A stretch of 64,000 nucleotides of DNA, taken from NCBI RefSeq assembly GCF_000622895.1, contig NZ_AVCC01000002.1, positions 1 through 64,000 of the forward strand, written 5' to 3'. How positions within the stretch are numbered: position 1 is the first letter of the stretch; each line of letters begins with the position of its first letter. The notes beneath the pieces are model-generated. The model worked only from the letters and a program-made list of their open reading frames with translations. It searched no databases and was not told the origin of the DNA. Below, one piece after another: positions 27,133 to 35,692 of the stretch. The translations under genes were made by a program, and so were the position numbers. The stretch is from Herminiimonas sp. CN (GTDB lineage Bacteria; Pseudomonadota; Gammaproteobacteria; Burkholderiales; Burkholderiaceae_D).

Positions 27133-29885
27133 GCAGAAAAGCCGCCGGTCACAATGTGCGCAAGCTGGCGATCGCGGATGTCTTGCACAACATCGGGCGT
27201 CGGTATGGATACCTGAATGGGCCGGTCGGAGTCGCCCCCGGTCATCGGCACGGTCATGGGTGGGCTGGACGGCACTGGCTGCGCGCTGGGCATCGCCGGG
27301 ACAGACGGCATACTTGCACTGGCAACAACCGACGGCATGGCCGGCGCGGCAACGTTTGGCGGAACCGCCGGGGGTGCGACTTGGGCCACGGCATGCGGGA
27401 CAGACGAACTATCAGGGGCGGTAGGTGGCGCTGCTGGCGTGGAGCTATTCGCCTTGGCGATAGCCGTGGGAGCGCCGCCGGTGTCTTTGGTCACAGCAGC
27501 GTATCGGTCATCCAGCGCCTTTTTGTTGGTGGCAATGTAGTCGGCTGCCGTCTTGCTGTTCGCCCCGTAGTTCAGGTTCATCGCCTTCTGGGTTTCAGGC
27601 GACATATCCGCCTTCGACTTCCCTTCTCCCGCCCCGCGAATCACCTCTTGCGCAGCCTTCGGGCCTAGCTGGTGCATCATGTAGAGATTTTCTGCGGATA
27701 CCGGAAGGCCGGACTTTTCCAGAGCAGCAGAATTCTGCTTGGTCAGCTTCATCCCGCCCTCGATGTTCTGATCCACGTCGAAGCGGTTTTTGATGCCGAC
27801 ACCAGATGCCGTCTGGCCGGTGAACTGATAGATGCCTGCCGCGCCCGTACTGCTGATTGCATTGGCGTTGCCGCCGCTCTCCATCGCGGCGATCTTCTGC
27901 ATCATCACCGGGTCGAGGCCTGCCTTCTTGGCTTGCCCTGAAATCTTGTCCTGAACTTCCAGCGACATGCCGCCCTTGACGTTGGCTGACGTGTTAGCGC
28001 CGCTGGTTTTGAGTTCCTGAATCTTGGTCGCTTCCTCGTCGGTGTAACTGCCGTACTTGGTCAGGCTGTCGCCGCCCTTGATGCCGTCGAACAGCGCCTT
28101 GTGGCGGTAGCCCTTGGGCATGACTGTTTCCAGTGCGGATCCTGCCGTCGCTGCCGTGACGTTATAGGCGCGCTCTGCTACCGCCGGGATTTTCTCGGCA
28201 ACAACCATCGCGCCTTGCCCGGCAGCCTTGAGGCCCTTGCCGACGGTCGTATTGTTGCCAAGGTACTCGACGCCCGCTTTTGCGCCCTCAACTGCCTTCC
28301 CGCCCAGATCCACGGCTTTGTCTTTGACGGCCTCGGCACCGGCCTTGATGTCAACGCCGGTCTTGTCCTTGATGAATTCATTGGCGGCATTGGCCTTTTC
28401 GGAAGCCCATTGAGTGACAGCCTTTGCGGCACCCTTGGCGGTATCCAATCCTTGTTTCAGCGCACCGATGGTGCTATCCCAACCATCGCGCAGTAACTTG
28501 GTGGTCGCATCCCAACCGGAGGAAATAGCGCTCGTCGTAGCCGCCCATGCGCTGGTGATCTTTCCGGGGATGTCCGCTTCGCGCAGGTCATTGACCCAAC
28601 CCCCTACCTTGTCCCCAAGAATCTGGCCTGCCTGATCGCCGAAGAACATCCCGACGGCACCGCCGATGATGCCGCCAATGGCTGTGCCGATGATGGGAAC
28701 AACGCTGCCGATGGCTGCTCCCGCCGCCGCGCCTGCGGCCATGCCGCCAAGGCTTCCAGCGGCACCGCCTACGGCCTTGCCGGCGCGCTTGTCCTTGTCG
28801 CGTCGCGTGAGAGAATCGTCGCTCTCGGAATCGTAAAGGTCGGCAGCAGCACCGCCTACGGACAGTAACGTGCCCAAGAGCGGGATCCGCTTGAGCAATC
28901 CGCCGGCCTTGGACAGGACGCTGCCTTCTTTGAGCAATCCGCCGGCCTTTCCCAGCAGCCCAGCTTCCTTCGTGGCCGCGCCAGCGCCGCCGGCAACGGC
29001 AGCAACTTCCTTGCCACCAAAGCCCAGCATTCGCCCGGCGCCCTTGAACAAGGGGCCGATGACGGGAATGCGCGTCAGCATCCCGCCCAGGCCGCCCATC
29101 AACCCGCCAAGCATGCCGGAGTCGCCCTTGCCGCCGTCTTTCGACTTTTCTTCGATGGCCTTCAGGCTCTTGTTTGCCGCCTTGCTGAAGGTAGTTTCGT
29201 CATTGCGGAACCCGGTAAGCGAAGTCCAGATTCGGCGCAGCCAGCCTTCTTGCCGCTTGTCCTTGTTGCCGCCGGTCAGCAGTTCGTAGCCGCGCGCCAT
29301 CGGCTGTGCAACCTCATTGAATGCCTTGATGGTCGGGTCTGCCTCTTCCATGCCGCTGCCGGATTCCTTGATGGCACCAGCAATGCGGTCGGCGACGCCG
29401 CGCAGCCCGCCCACCTCGTCGCGCTCATCCCCGCCACCAGGCGCACCGGGGGCACGGCCATCACCACCGCTGCCGCCACGGCCAACGAAACGCCCGCGCC
29501 CGTCACGGGATGCAGGCTTGGCAGCGGCGCGCGCGGAGGCTTTCTGGGATGCCTGAGCAGCAATCACCGCCTGGCCGACTGCGGCCACGGCCTGCGAATC
29601 GCGCTTTTGCGCGCCAGTCCCGCCGGTCTGCGGCGTCGCGGGCGGGCGCAGTAGGGCCGGAATTTGGTGGTCGCTGCCGCTCGAAGCGGGCGCCGTCGGG
29701 CGAGCTACCGCACCGGGCGCACCGGGGGCACGGCCAGAACGCGCCGGCGATGTTGGCGCGCCAGAGGTCAGCGCGTGGCGAATAGCACGCACGTCTTCAC
29801 GAATCGCCGCCCAGTCCTTCAGGGCCGTTTCCAGTTCGATAGGGTTGCCTATCAGGAACCCTTGCGCGTCGTGCCGAAGTGCCAT
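27129..29885 (-). CDS. Tape-measure/tail-associated lytic transglycosylase-like protein
   Basis: The start is ATG 29885, with AAGGGG upstream (in-frame codons to 30020 overlap the next gene), giving 918 residues. It has a Pro/Gly/Ala-rich N-terminal third, then hydrophobic glycine-rich segments (SLGGMAAGAAAGAAIGSVVPIIGTAIGGIIGGAVGMFFG) and amphipathic repeats. A C-terminal lysozyme-like transglycosylase domain follows (KKAGLDPVMMQKIAAMESGGNANAISSTGAAGIYQFTGQTA with catalytic Glu in MESGG). Such proteins set tail length and cut peptidoglycan during DNA entry. Its presence without a capsid or sheath is unusual. Confidence 0.7.
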   Translation of the reverse strand: MALRHDAQGFLIGNPIELETALKDWAAIREDVRAIRHALTSGAPTSPARSGRAPGAPGAVARPTAPASSGSDHQIPALLRPPATPQTGGTGAQKRDSQAVAAVGQAVIAAQASQKASARAAAKPASRDGRGRFVGRGGSGGDGRAPGAPGGGDERDEVGGLRGVADRIAGAIKESGSGMEEADPTIKAFNEVAQPMARGYELLTGGNKDKRQEGWLRRIWTSLTGFRNDETTFSKAANKSLKAIEEKSKDGGKGDSGMLGGLMGGLGGMLTRIPVIGPLFKGAGRMLGFGGKEVAAVAGGAGAATKEAGLLGKAGGLLKEGSVLSKAGGLLKRIPLLGTLLSVGGAAADLYDSESDDSLTRRDKDKRAGKAVGGAAGSLGGMAAGAAAGAAIGSVVPIIGTAIGGIIGGAVGMFFGDQAGQILGDKVGGWVNDLREADIPGKITSAWAATTSAISSGWDATTKLLRDGWDSTIGALKQGLDTAKGAAKAVTQWASEKANAANEFIKDKTGVDIKAGAEAVKDKAVDLGGKAVEGAKAGVEYLGNNTTVGKGLKAAGQGAMVVAEKIPAVAERAYNVTAATAGSALETVMPKGYRHKALFDGIKGGDSLTKYGSYTDEEATKIQELKTSGANTSANVKGGMSLEVQDKISGQAKKAGLDPVMMQKIAAMESGGNANAISSTGAAGIYQFTGQTASGVGIKNRFDVDQNIEGGMKLTKQNSAALEKSGLPVSAENLYMMHQLGPKAAQEVIRGAGEGKSKADMSPETQKAMNLNYGANSKTAADYIATNKKALDDRYAAVTKDTGGAPTAIAKANSSTPAAPPTAPDSSSVPHAVAQVAPPAVPPNVAAPAMPSVVASASMPSVPAMPSAQPVPSSPPMTVPMTGGDSDRPIQVSIPTPDVVQDIRDRQLAHIVTGGFSA

Positions 29886-29898
29886 TTCTTGAATCCCC

Positions 29899-30213
29899 TT
29901 ATTGAAAGTTGACCGATGGCGCGCGCACTTCGCCCAGGTCATTGCCTTCCGTTTCCAGCCATTGCGCGAATGCCTCGTTGTAGTCATGAACATCGCGGGT
30001 GGACAGCACGAATGCGGCAAGCTGCCGGTTCAGATGAGTGGCAACGCTGGCAAGAGTGAAATCGCTCTCTGCCTCGGCGCGCGTTACGGCGGTCAGAATG
30101 AAGGTGCGCGCGCAAAGCACGTTGGCAAACTCCATCATGGCCGCACGGCACTGATCGGCGATTACCAGCACCTCGGCATCATCAAGCGCCATCAGGACGT
30201 TGTTTCGGTTCAT
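29899..30213 (-). CDS. Hypothetical phage-type protein
   Basis: The 104-residue protein (MALDDAEVLVIADQCRAAMMEFANVLCARTFILTAVTRAEAESDF) sits between the tail-hub-like and tape-measure-like genes, the usual place for tail assembly chaperones. It overlaps the upstream gene by 4 bp. The family is not recognised; a chaperone role is only a positional guess. Confidence 0.55.
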   Translation of the reverse strand: MNRNNVLMALDDAEVLVIADQCRAAMMEFANVLCARTFILTAVTRAEAESDFTLASVATHLNRQLAAFVLSTRDVHDYNEAFAQWLETEGNDLGEVRAPSVNFQ

Positions 30214-30998
30214 GCCGAAAACCCCTTGCCGTTCGTCGTCCTGTCCCAGTCCTTGCCGTCGATAGCGGCCAGGGAGCAGATCGTCATGGGTACGGCTATA
30301 TCGACAAAATTCCCATTGGCGTCGATGGGCGAACCAAGCGGCAGGGTGATAGATTCGATCACCAAAGGCATGTAGGTACGGCCCTTGTATTTCATGGCGA
30401 TCTTGGTGGGGGCTGTCGAAGGCAGCAGGGATGGCGCCATCGCCTTGTCCAGCGGTTGGCCTTGTGCGGCCTTCTTGATGCCTTCGAGCAGCGCCAGGAG
30501 CGGCCCATCATCGGCCAGCGCATCCGGCAGCGCCCACTTAACCAGTTGGTTCAAGGGCGCGGCCACCTCACTCACGGGATCACGCCAGGCGCGGAAGAGC
30601 GCCGTCATCTGGAACTTGAGCGGCGGCATACCGCTGAACACTTGCTGGGAGTTCAGCTTCGTGATGCCTGTGCGGCCCTCGAAGGAGCCGATGAATTGGG
30701 ATGCCTTGCCATCGTCGCCTACCCACGGTTGCAGCGCCCCAGACGAAAGCATGGCTTTCAGCGAAGGCATCGCACTCTGGCCGGCATTCTCGAACGGGCT
30801 TTGCCAGCCAAGGGAAATATCGAGATTGCAGTCAGTCAGCGGCGCGCGCACCACCGGCATACCTTGCACACGCTTCCAGAAGCGTGAAGAGCCGTCGCGC
30901 TCCACGGGGTAGAAGCTGGCGATCAGGTGCGGCGAAAGGCCATCCCACATCGAGGACAGCGCGGGATCACCCAGGCTGACGGGAAAGGTTTCCGCCAT
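30210..30998 (-). CDS. Putative phage tail-hub / tail-tube junction-like structural protein
   Basis: The ATG at 30998 shares its A with the upstream stop (TGATG); a GTG at 31001 is less likely. The 262-residue protein has FEGRTGITKLNSQQVFSGMPPLKFQMTALFRAWRDPVSEVAAPL and a C-terminal KIAMKYKGRTYMPLVIESITLPLGSPIDANGNF, resembling baseplate or tail-tube junction proteins of contractile tails. No transmembrane helix is seen. I am confident it is phage-structural-like, less so about the exact position in the tail. Confidence 0.5.
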   Translation of the reverse strand: MAETFPVSLGDPALSSMWDGLSPHLIASFYPVERDGSSRFWKRVQGMPVVRAPLTDCNLDISLGWQSPFENAGQSAMPSLKAMLSSGALQPWVGDDGKASQFIGSFEGRTGITKLNSQQVFSGMPPLKFQMTALFRAWRDPVSEVAAPLNQLVKWALPDALADDGPLLALLEGIKKAAQGQPLDKAMAPSLLPSTAPTKIAMKYKGRTYMPLVIESITLPLGSPIDANGNFVDIAVPMTICSLAAIDGKDWDRTTNGKGFSA

Positions 30999-31192
30999 CA
31001 CACCACCTTCGGCACAGTCGAATAGGCCAGCAAGGCTTCGGCGGCCCTCACGCGCGCGTCGGCGGGCGCAGCCGCATCCTGCGCCACTTCGGCCAGGGCT
31101 TCCACGGCAGCCTTGGCGTGCTGGGCGGCCTTGGCACGGATGCCGACGATGCTGGGCGCGCGGCCCGTGCGGTGGTGCGGAATCGGTTGCAT
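30998..31192 (-). CDS. Small hypothetical Ala-rich protein
   Basis: From ATG 31192, with AGGAG eight bases upstream, the product is 64 residues: a basic start (PIPHHRTGRAPSIVGIRAKAAQH) and an alanine-rich helix. It is coupled to the next gene by a TGATG overlap. No family recognised. Confidence 0.55.
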   Translation of the reverse strand: MQPIPHHRTGRAPSIVGIRAKAAQHAKAAVEALAEVAQDAAAPADARVRAAEALLAYSTVPKVV

Positions 31193-31317
31193 GATGATCT
31201 CCTGTAGTGGTGGCCGGGCCTCAATGCCCATTACCCTTTGTTGGTGGTGAGGGCTATTTCCGCAACCATGAGCGGTATTACATTTGCCCCTCTACGCCCG
31301 GCCATTGATCTGCCGTG

Positions 31318-31971
31318 CTACGCCGCGCGCGCGGCGCCAACGTGGTTGTGGTGAGCATCACGCCCGCTGATACGCGGCACCTCCACGATGTGGAAACCTT
31401 CCGGCAAATGTCGCTCGTTGCCGGACTTCAGGAACTTGCTCAAGGCTTCCTGCTCGGCAAGCATGGCCGTGCGCTCGGCGTTCAGCGTGGAGCGGCATTC
31501 GGCCCGCTCGTCTTCGCCGTCGGCCATCAGGCGTTGCAAGTTGTCACCTATAACGCCGGCCTTGCGCAGGTTGGCTTCGCGCTCTGCGGCGGTACCTTCC
31601 GCGAAACGCAGGGAACGGGCCGCGCCTTCGAGCTTGTGCGCGATTTCGATGGAGCGGCGTCCGGCCTCGGCAACCATCGGCGCCAGGCGCGCGGTTTCGG
31701 CCTTGTCCAGGTTACGTACGTCTTCACCATGCTGGGACAGGGCGCGCAGGGCGTCCATGATTTCGAGGCCGAGCATGGCGGCGGCCTGGTAGTCCGTCTC
31801 GGCTTCGGGGTGGTGTTGGCGGGCCAGCGCCAGCAGGCTTTCGGGTTCGAGCTTGCGGACAGCGGTGGCCACGTCGGCACGCAGCTTGGTCAGCAGGTGC
31901 ATGGTTTCCTGGTCGCGGTGCAGGTCGCGGATAGCCTCGGGGGTGGGGAGCGGCGGGTGCGTGGTGAACAT
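31318..31971 (-). CDS. Hypothetical coiled-coil-rich island protein
   Basis: ATG 31971 has a GGAG ribosome site and was chosen; an ATG at 32049 coupled to the upstream stop would add 26 residues. The 217-residue product is almost entirely alpha-helical and highly charged (LRFAEGTAAEREANLRKAGVIGDNLQRLMADGEDERAECRSTL), suggesting a coiled coil. It ends DAHHNHVGAARAA. No domain recognised. The 125 bp after it contain no evident gene. Confidence 0.55.
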   Translation of the reverse strand: MFTTHPPLPTPEAIRDLHRDQETMHLLTKLRADVATAVRKLEPESLLALARQHHPEAETDYQAAAMLGLEIMDALRALSQHGEDVRNLDKAETARLAPMVAEAGRRSIEIAHKLEGAARSLRFAEGTAAEREANLRKAGVIGDNLQRLMADGEDERAECRSTLNAERTAMLAEQEALSKFLKSGNERHLPEGFHIVEVPRISGRDAHHNHVGAARAA

Positions 31972-32048
31972 TGCTTTCTCCAAAGGTGGTTGTAGGGATT
32001 GTCTGCCCGACATATCGGGGGTTTCTGCGCGACTTTCCGGGTTTTTCA

Positions 32049-32303
32049 TCAAAGCGCGGTCAGTTCTTTCACGGTCGCATCGAAGGCTTGGCACGTCGTG
32101 TGCAGATACGCGGCCACGCGCTCGGCAGTGGGTTCCTGGCCTGCCGCAACCAACTGGCGGACGGCAAGGTGAATGAATCGCTCCGGCGTGGCAGCGGCGG
32201 CGGCTTCGGTCAGGGTGTTGGCACAAATGAGGGCGACGCCGTGAACAAGGCCATCGGTTTCCAGTGCGTAGGTGGATTCCTTGGTGGTGTCATCGTGGCT
32301 CAT
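32049..32303 (-). CDS. Small hypothetical island protein
   Basis: The 84-residue protein (ALETDGLVHGVALICANTLTEAAAAATPERFIHLAVRQLVAAG) is preceded by AAAGGA. It lies between the XRE regulator and the coiled-coil gene in the minus-strand operon. No family recognised. Confidence 0.55.
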   Translation of the reverse strand: MSHDDTTKESTYALETDGLVHGVALICANTLTEAAAAATPERFIHLAVRQLVAAGQEPTAERVAAYLHTTCQAFDATVKELTAL

Positions 32304-32316
32304 GGTTGGGATCCTT

Positions 32317-33099
32317 TCAGGTGGTGGAAGCGGCGCCGGGCCGCAGGTTCAAGTGAAACCGCTTCAGCGCCAGCTCGCCGGCGCGGGCGCGTTCTTGAAG
32401 ACGCTCAAGCCGTCCAGCTAGAGTGCCCGATGCGGGCATGTCGTCGAAAGCCGGGTTACGTGCGCGCAGTGTGTCCAGAGCTTGGGTGACTTCGTGCGCG
32501 CCCGCCGCCATTGCGGTGAGGTGCGTGGAGACGGCGGCAATCTCCGCGTGCAGGTGTTTGAGGGAGGCCAAGTCGCGCTCACGGGCTTTCTGCCAGGCGT
32601 CGTACATCCAGCCTTGCACCCCACGCGGCACGCCGGTTTCCCAGTCATCCGTGATACCAAATAGCCAGTCCAGAGATACCTCGTACAGGAGCGCTGCGCG
32701 CACGATGAGCCACAGGGGCACGCTGTTGGTGTCCGTCGCCAGCTCTACCTTGGACAGCTTCGAGGGGTTCGCGTAGCCGAAGCGGCGGGCGGCTTCGCTT
32801 TGAGAGAGGTTGCACAGGTCGCGCGCCTCTGCCATGCGAGCGCCGATGGTTTTCACAAGCACAGACTGCTGGCGTCGTTGCTCGGTTTGAGGTGCGGCGG
32901 TTTCTCCCTCCGTGGCGGAAACCACTACGGGCGCGGGGGCGGTGTCGAGCATGGGCGCGTCCTTTCGCTGATTGTTTTGCTGCATTCGGGCGGGTTCTTG
33001 CATGGTTTGTGGGCGTTGGGGCGCCGTGAACCATTCCGCCGGGTCAATGGCGGCCAGGGCTTGCGCCATCGGGATGAGTTGCGGAACGTAATCAGCCAT
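32317..33099 (-). CDS. XRE-family regulator with disordered N-terminus
   Basis: ATG 33099 overlaps the dnaC-like stop by one base (TGATG). In the 260-residue product an unstructured N-terminal region of about 80 residues precedes an XRE helix-turn-helix (IGARMAEARDLCNLSQSEAARRFGYANPSKLSKVE) and a helical C-terminal region (LKHLHAEIAAVSTHLTAMAAGAHEV). Likely a phage-type repressor or regulator. Its place inside the replication operon is unusual for a lysogeny repressor, so it may act as a replication or late-gene regulator. Confidence 0.7.
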   Translation of the reverse strand: MADYVPQLIPMAQALAAIDPAEWFTAPQRPQTMQEPARMQQNNQRKDAPMLDTAPAPVVVSATEGETAAPQTEQRRQQSVLVKTIGARMAEARDLCNLSQSEAARRFGYANPSKLSKVELATDTNSVPLWLIVRAALLYEVSLDWLFGITDDWETGVPRGVQGWMYDAWQKARERDLASLKHLHAEIAAVSTHLTAMAAGAHEVTQALDTLRARNPAFDDMPASGTLAGRLERLQERARAGELALKRFHLNLRPGAASTT

Positions 33100-33896
33100 C
33101 AAATACCCTCCGCCCCGTGCGTGCCGGTTTTTCTGTAGCTTTCCCAGGTGAACGAGATGAACTCGCCACCACCCTCGCGCAATCGGTCGAACACCCGCGC
33201 GCCCAAGTACGTGACCACCTCGTCAATGGGCAGGTTGGACATGAGAATGGTCGGGCGCCGCTTTTCGTACCGCTCGTTCAGGATGTCGAACAGCAGTAGT
33301 TTTTCGGTGTCGGAGCCGAACTGCACGCCAACTTCATCGAGGATCAGTAGGTCGGGGAACACCAGCGCGGCGATGGCCTCGCTTTCGCTCTCGCGGCTGC
33401 CGCGCCCCCAGGTGTCCTTGACGCGGCGTACCGCGCGCATGACCGTGGTGAAGAGCACAGCGGCACCGTGGTGCTCCATGACTTCCAGACCGATGCCGAC
33501 GGCCAGGTGCGTCTTGCCGGTGCCGGGCAGGCCGATGAAGAGTGCGGAACGTCCCGTCTTGCGGATCTCGCCGAATTGGGCGGCGTAGGCTTTAGCGAAG
33601 TCCAGCGCGCGTTGCTGTCCTGGCAGTGTCGCCGCGTAGGTGGAAATTCGACGGTCACGGAACCGCTCGGGGATGCCGGCTTCGCCGATCTTGCGGCGCC
33701 AGGATTCCACGCGGGCGGCCTGTTCCTTAGCCTCGGCTTCGGTGCGTTCCTTCTTGGACTGGTCATCAGCACAGGCCGGGCAGGCCGTCCATATCTTGCC
33801 CAGATAGCAGCGGCTTTCGTAGTCGCCATGCGTTTCACACACAGCGGACTTGGTCAGGGGCGGGCTGTGCAGCTCAATGTTGGCGATATGGCTCAT
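33099..33896 (-). CDS. DnaC-like helicase loader ATPase
   Basis: The 265-residue protein has an N-terminal Cys cluster (CETHGDYESRC, CPAC) that could bind zinc, a charged linker, then an AAA+ domain with Walker A GLPGTGKTHLAVGIG, Walker B LLILDEVGV, sensor residues in ILMSNLP and an Arg finger region (ARVFDRLREGGGEFISF). DnaC-type proteins load the replicative helicase. It overlaps the upstream replication protein by 4 bp, the classic O-P style pairing of phage initiator and loader. Confidence 0.85.
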   Translation of the reverse strand: MSHIANIELHSPPLTKSAVCETHGDYESRCYLGKIWTACPACADDQSKKERTEAEAKEQAARVESWRRKIGEAGIPERFRDRRISTYAATLPGQQRALDFAKAYAAQFGEIRKTGRSALFIGLPGTGKTHLAVGIGLEVMEHHGAAVLFTTVMRAVRRVKDTWGRGSRESESEAIAALVFPDLLILDEVGVQFGSDTEKLLLFDILNERYEKRRPTILMSNLPIDEVVTYLGARVFDRLREGGGEFISFTWESYRKTGTHGAEGI

Positions 33897-34771
33897 AGCG
33901 CGCCCCCTTGTCCGTAGTCACGTTTGTCGTAGCCGCCATGCGTGCCATTGGTCGGACGGCGGGAAGTAGATGCGTGTTCATTTTTCGCAGGAGATAGCCA
34001 CTCGGCTTTGAAACCCTGCCATGAGCGCGTAGCAGCGATGCGCACAGCCTCGTCAGGGGTAACACCGGCCTTCGTGGCCTCGGCCTTCAAGTCGTTCCAT
34101 GCGGCGCGTGTCAGCGGGGCACGCTTGGCTTTGCGGACGGTCAGCCAGTCTTCAGCGTGTTGCTGCTCAACGCCTTCGGCTATCAAGTCGCTCACGCTCA
34201 AGGTCTTTGCGGGTTTGCGCGTGTTTACGGTATCTATCCCGTCAGGGATAGATTCATTGATAGTGGTGGTGATGGTGGTGATGGTGGTGATGGTGGTGAT
34301 GGTGGTAGTGGTGGTGTTGTCGCTCACGCCGGAGTAACGCGTTACTACCTCGTCAGTCTCGCGTTTGCCATTGGCTTGTCCGTCACGGCTTGCATCTTGC
34401 CGACGCTGGCGATAGGCGGCCTGACGCTGGGCGTTGCCTGCCTTGCGGCTCATCATTTCCAGCACCAGCTCGGTGAGCACGGGGTGATACAGGCGCCCGT
34501 CGCTGGCTTCCCACCAGCCGCGCAGCAGGATCGCTTTGTCACATTGGAACGCCTCGGCATCCATGCCCAAGCGGGCCGCGATCAGCGTGTCGCCAGCCGG
34601 CAAAGAGCCGCAAGGCGTTTGCTGCCACGCGATGAACCACAGCATCAGCAAGAGCGGGCGCTGGCGCGTGGCGGCGAGAGCCCAGGTGTCGGACTGGGCG
34701 ATGCGCTCGCAATCCAGCTCGAACTTGAAGCCGCCGGCCTTGGTGGTCGCGGGGTAGGGAGGGAGTTGCAC
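33893..34771 (-). CDS. O-like replication initiator with internal repeat tract
   Basis: A GTG at 34771 starts the 292-residue protein. The N-terminal domain (FELDCERIAQSDTWALAATRQRPLLLMLWFIAWQ) resembles phage replication proteins of the O/DUF1376 type with a winged helix. A low-complexity Thr/Ile tract (TTTTTITTITTITTITTTIN) encoded by 9-bp repeats links it to a C-terminal HTH-like region (DLIAEGVEQQHAEDWLTVRKAKRAPLTRAAWNDL). It pairs with the DnaC-like gene. The repeat-plus-hairpin segment inside it is a candidate origin. Confidence 0.65.
   Translation of the reverse strand: MQLPPYPATTKAGGFKFELDCERIAQSDTWALAATRQRPLLLMLWFIAWQQTPCGSLPAGDTLIAARLGMDAEAFQCDKAILLRGWWEASDGRLYHPVLTELVLEMMSRKAGNAQRQAAYRQRRQDASRDGQANGKRETDEVVTRYSGVSDNTTTTTITTITTITTITTTINESIPDGIDTVNTRKPAKTLSVSDLIAEGVEQQHAEDWLTVRKAKRAPLTRAAWNDLKAEATKAGVTPDEAVRIAATRSWQGFKAEWLSPAKNEHASTSRRPTNGTHGGYDKRDYGQGGAL
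34232..34318. other. Candidate replication origin of island 1: hairpin plus six 9-bp repeats
   Basis: ATCTATCCC (34232-34240), GTCA loop, GGGATAGAT (34245-34253) is a perfect hairpin. Eleven bases later GGTGGTGAT is repeated four times exactly (34265-34300) and twice in variant form (to 34318). Both lie inside the initiator-like gene, as the lambda origin iterons lie inside O. The function is inferred. Confidence 0.45.
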
Positions 34772-34782
34772 GGCCAGCCTGG

Positions 34783-35001
34783 TTACGCAGCCACGCGGCT
34801 ACGGCTGATCTGTTCTTCGATCCAGGCATCCACGTCGGCCTCAACCCAGCCGACGGAACGCGCGCCGTTACCCAAGCGAATGGGTGCGGGGAACAAGCCA
34901 TCTTTCACCCGCTTGTATAACGCGGACGTTCCGAGACCCGTCTTGGTTTCGACTTCGGGGCGCCGGAGGATGCGCGGCGCGGGTTTCGTTTGTTCAGTCA
35001 T
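34783..35001 (-). CDS. AlpA-family helix-turn-helix regulator
   Basis: The start is ATG 35001, with AAGGA at 6-nt spacing (an ATG at 35007 is also possible), giving 72 residues. ILRRPEVETKTGLGTSALYKRVKDGLFPAPIRLGNGARSVGWVEADVDAWI is the typical AlpA/winged HTH fold. AlpA proteins activate excision or operon expression in P4-like satellites. It precedes the replication genes and follows a hypothetical gene next to the integrase. Confidence 0.8.
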   Translation of the reverse strand: MTEQTKPAPRILRRPEVETKTGLGTSALYKRVKDGLFPAPIRLGNGARSVGWVEADVDAWIEEQISRSRVAA

Positions 35002-35116
35002 ATTCATTCCTTCCAAGGAATTCCAGCTAGTTGCCGGATGACTGAACTTTGAATTGTTGCTGACGGGATGAAAATTCCCGCCCTTGTCAGGAAATAGTAT
35101 TTGCTGACAGCAATGC

Positions 35117-35692
35117 CTATTTTTCTTTTGTTCGCCCCCGCCTGAACTCAAACTTGGGGAAGACTTCTTTCACTCGGGCCTTCAACCATTTGTTGTCGCG
35201 CCCTCCCCAATTGAAGCCTTTCATGCCCGTTATGTCCACGGAATTAATCACCCCTGAATCTTCCATGCTGATTGCAGTCTTCAACCATCCCCGACATTCT
35301 TCCTTATCCTTATCTCCGCCGGGGGCTGCGGCACGCGCCGACGCGGTTCCTGCGCGCTTGGTCGCCTTGACATGGTGCTCTTTCAGCAGCTTGGCGTTCT
35401 CCACGATCTCGCTCGGAACCCCATACTTCAGCACCGCGTCTGGGTCTGTCGTCTGGGCCAAAGCGGCGAACTTGTTTATCTCTGTGAGCGCGCGCTCTTC
35501 GAGAAGGTAGAAGAGCCACACGACATCGTGCGCATCAAATAGGCCGCATGGGGACACTTCACGTTTTATCGCTTCATGGCGCGCCTCACGCTCCGCAGCG
35601 GTGTTCCCACCTTCATAGGTTTGCGACAAAAAATGCTTTGCCAGATTCGCCATTGCGGCCAGGCGGGCGGCCTTATCCACCAACGCACTCAT
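35117..35692 (-). CDS. Hypothetical protein coupled to the integrase gene
   Basis: ATG 35692 overlaps the integrase stop by 4 bp, giving 191 residues. Helical and charged, with FDAHDVVWLFYLLEERALTEINKFA and a C-terminal ITGMKGFNWGGRDNKWLKARVKEVFPKFEFRRGRTK. No domain recognised. The basic tail would suit nucleic-acid binding. Confidence 0.55.
   Translation of the reverse strand: MSALVDKAARLAAMANLAKHFLSQTYEGGNTAAEREARHEAIKREVSPCGLFDAHDVVWLFYLLEERALTEINKFAALAQTTDPDAVLKYGVPSEIVENAKLLKEHHVKATKRAGTASARAAAPGGDKDKEECRGWLKTAISMEDSGVINSVDITGMKGFNWGGRDNKWLKARVKEVFPKFEFRRGRTKEK

Noticed and set aside
34259-34320. Repeats that could suggest a CRISPR array
   Set aside because: The 9-bp units are directly adjacent, with no spacers, and code for a Thr/Ile linker inside a gene.
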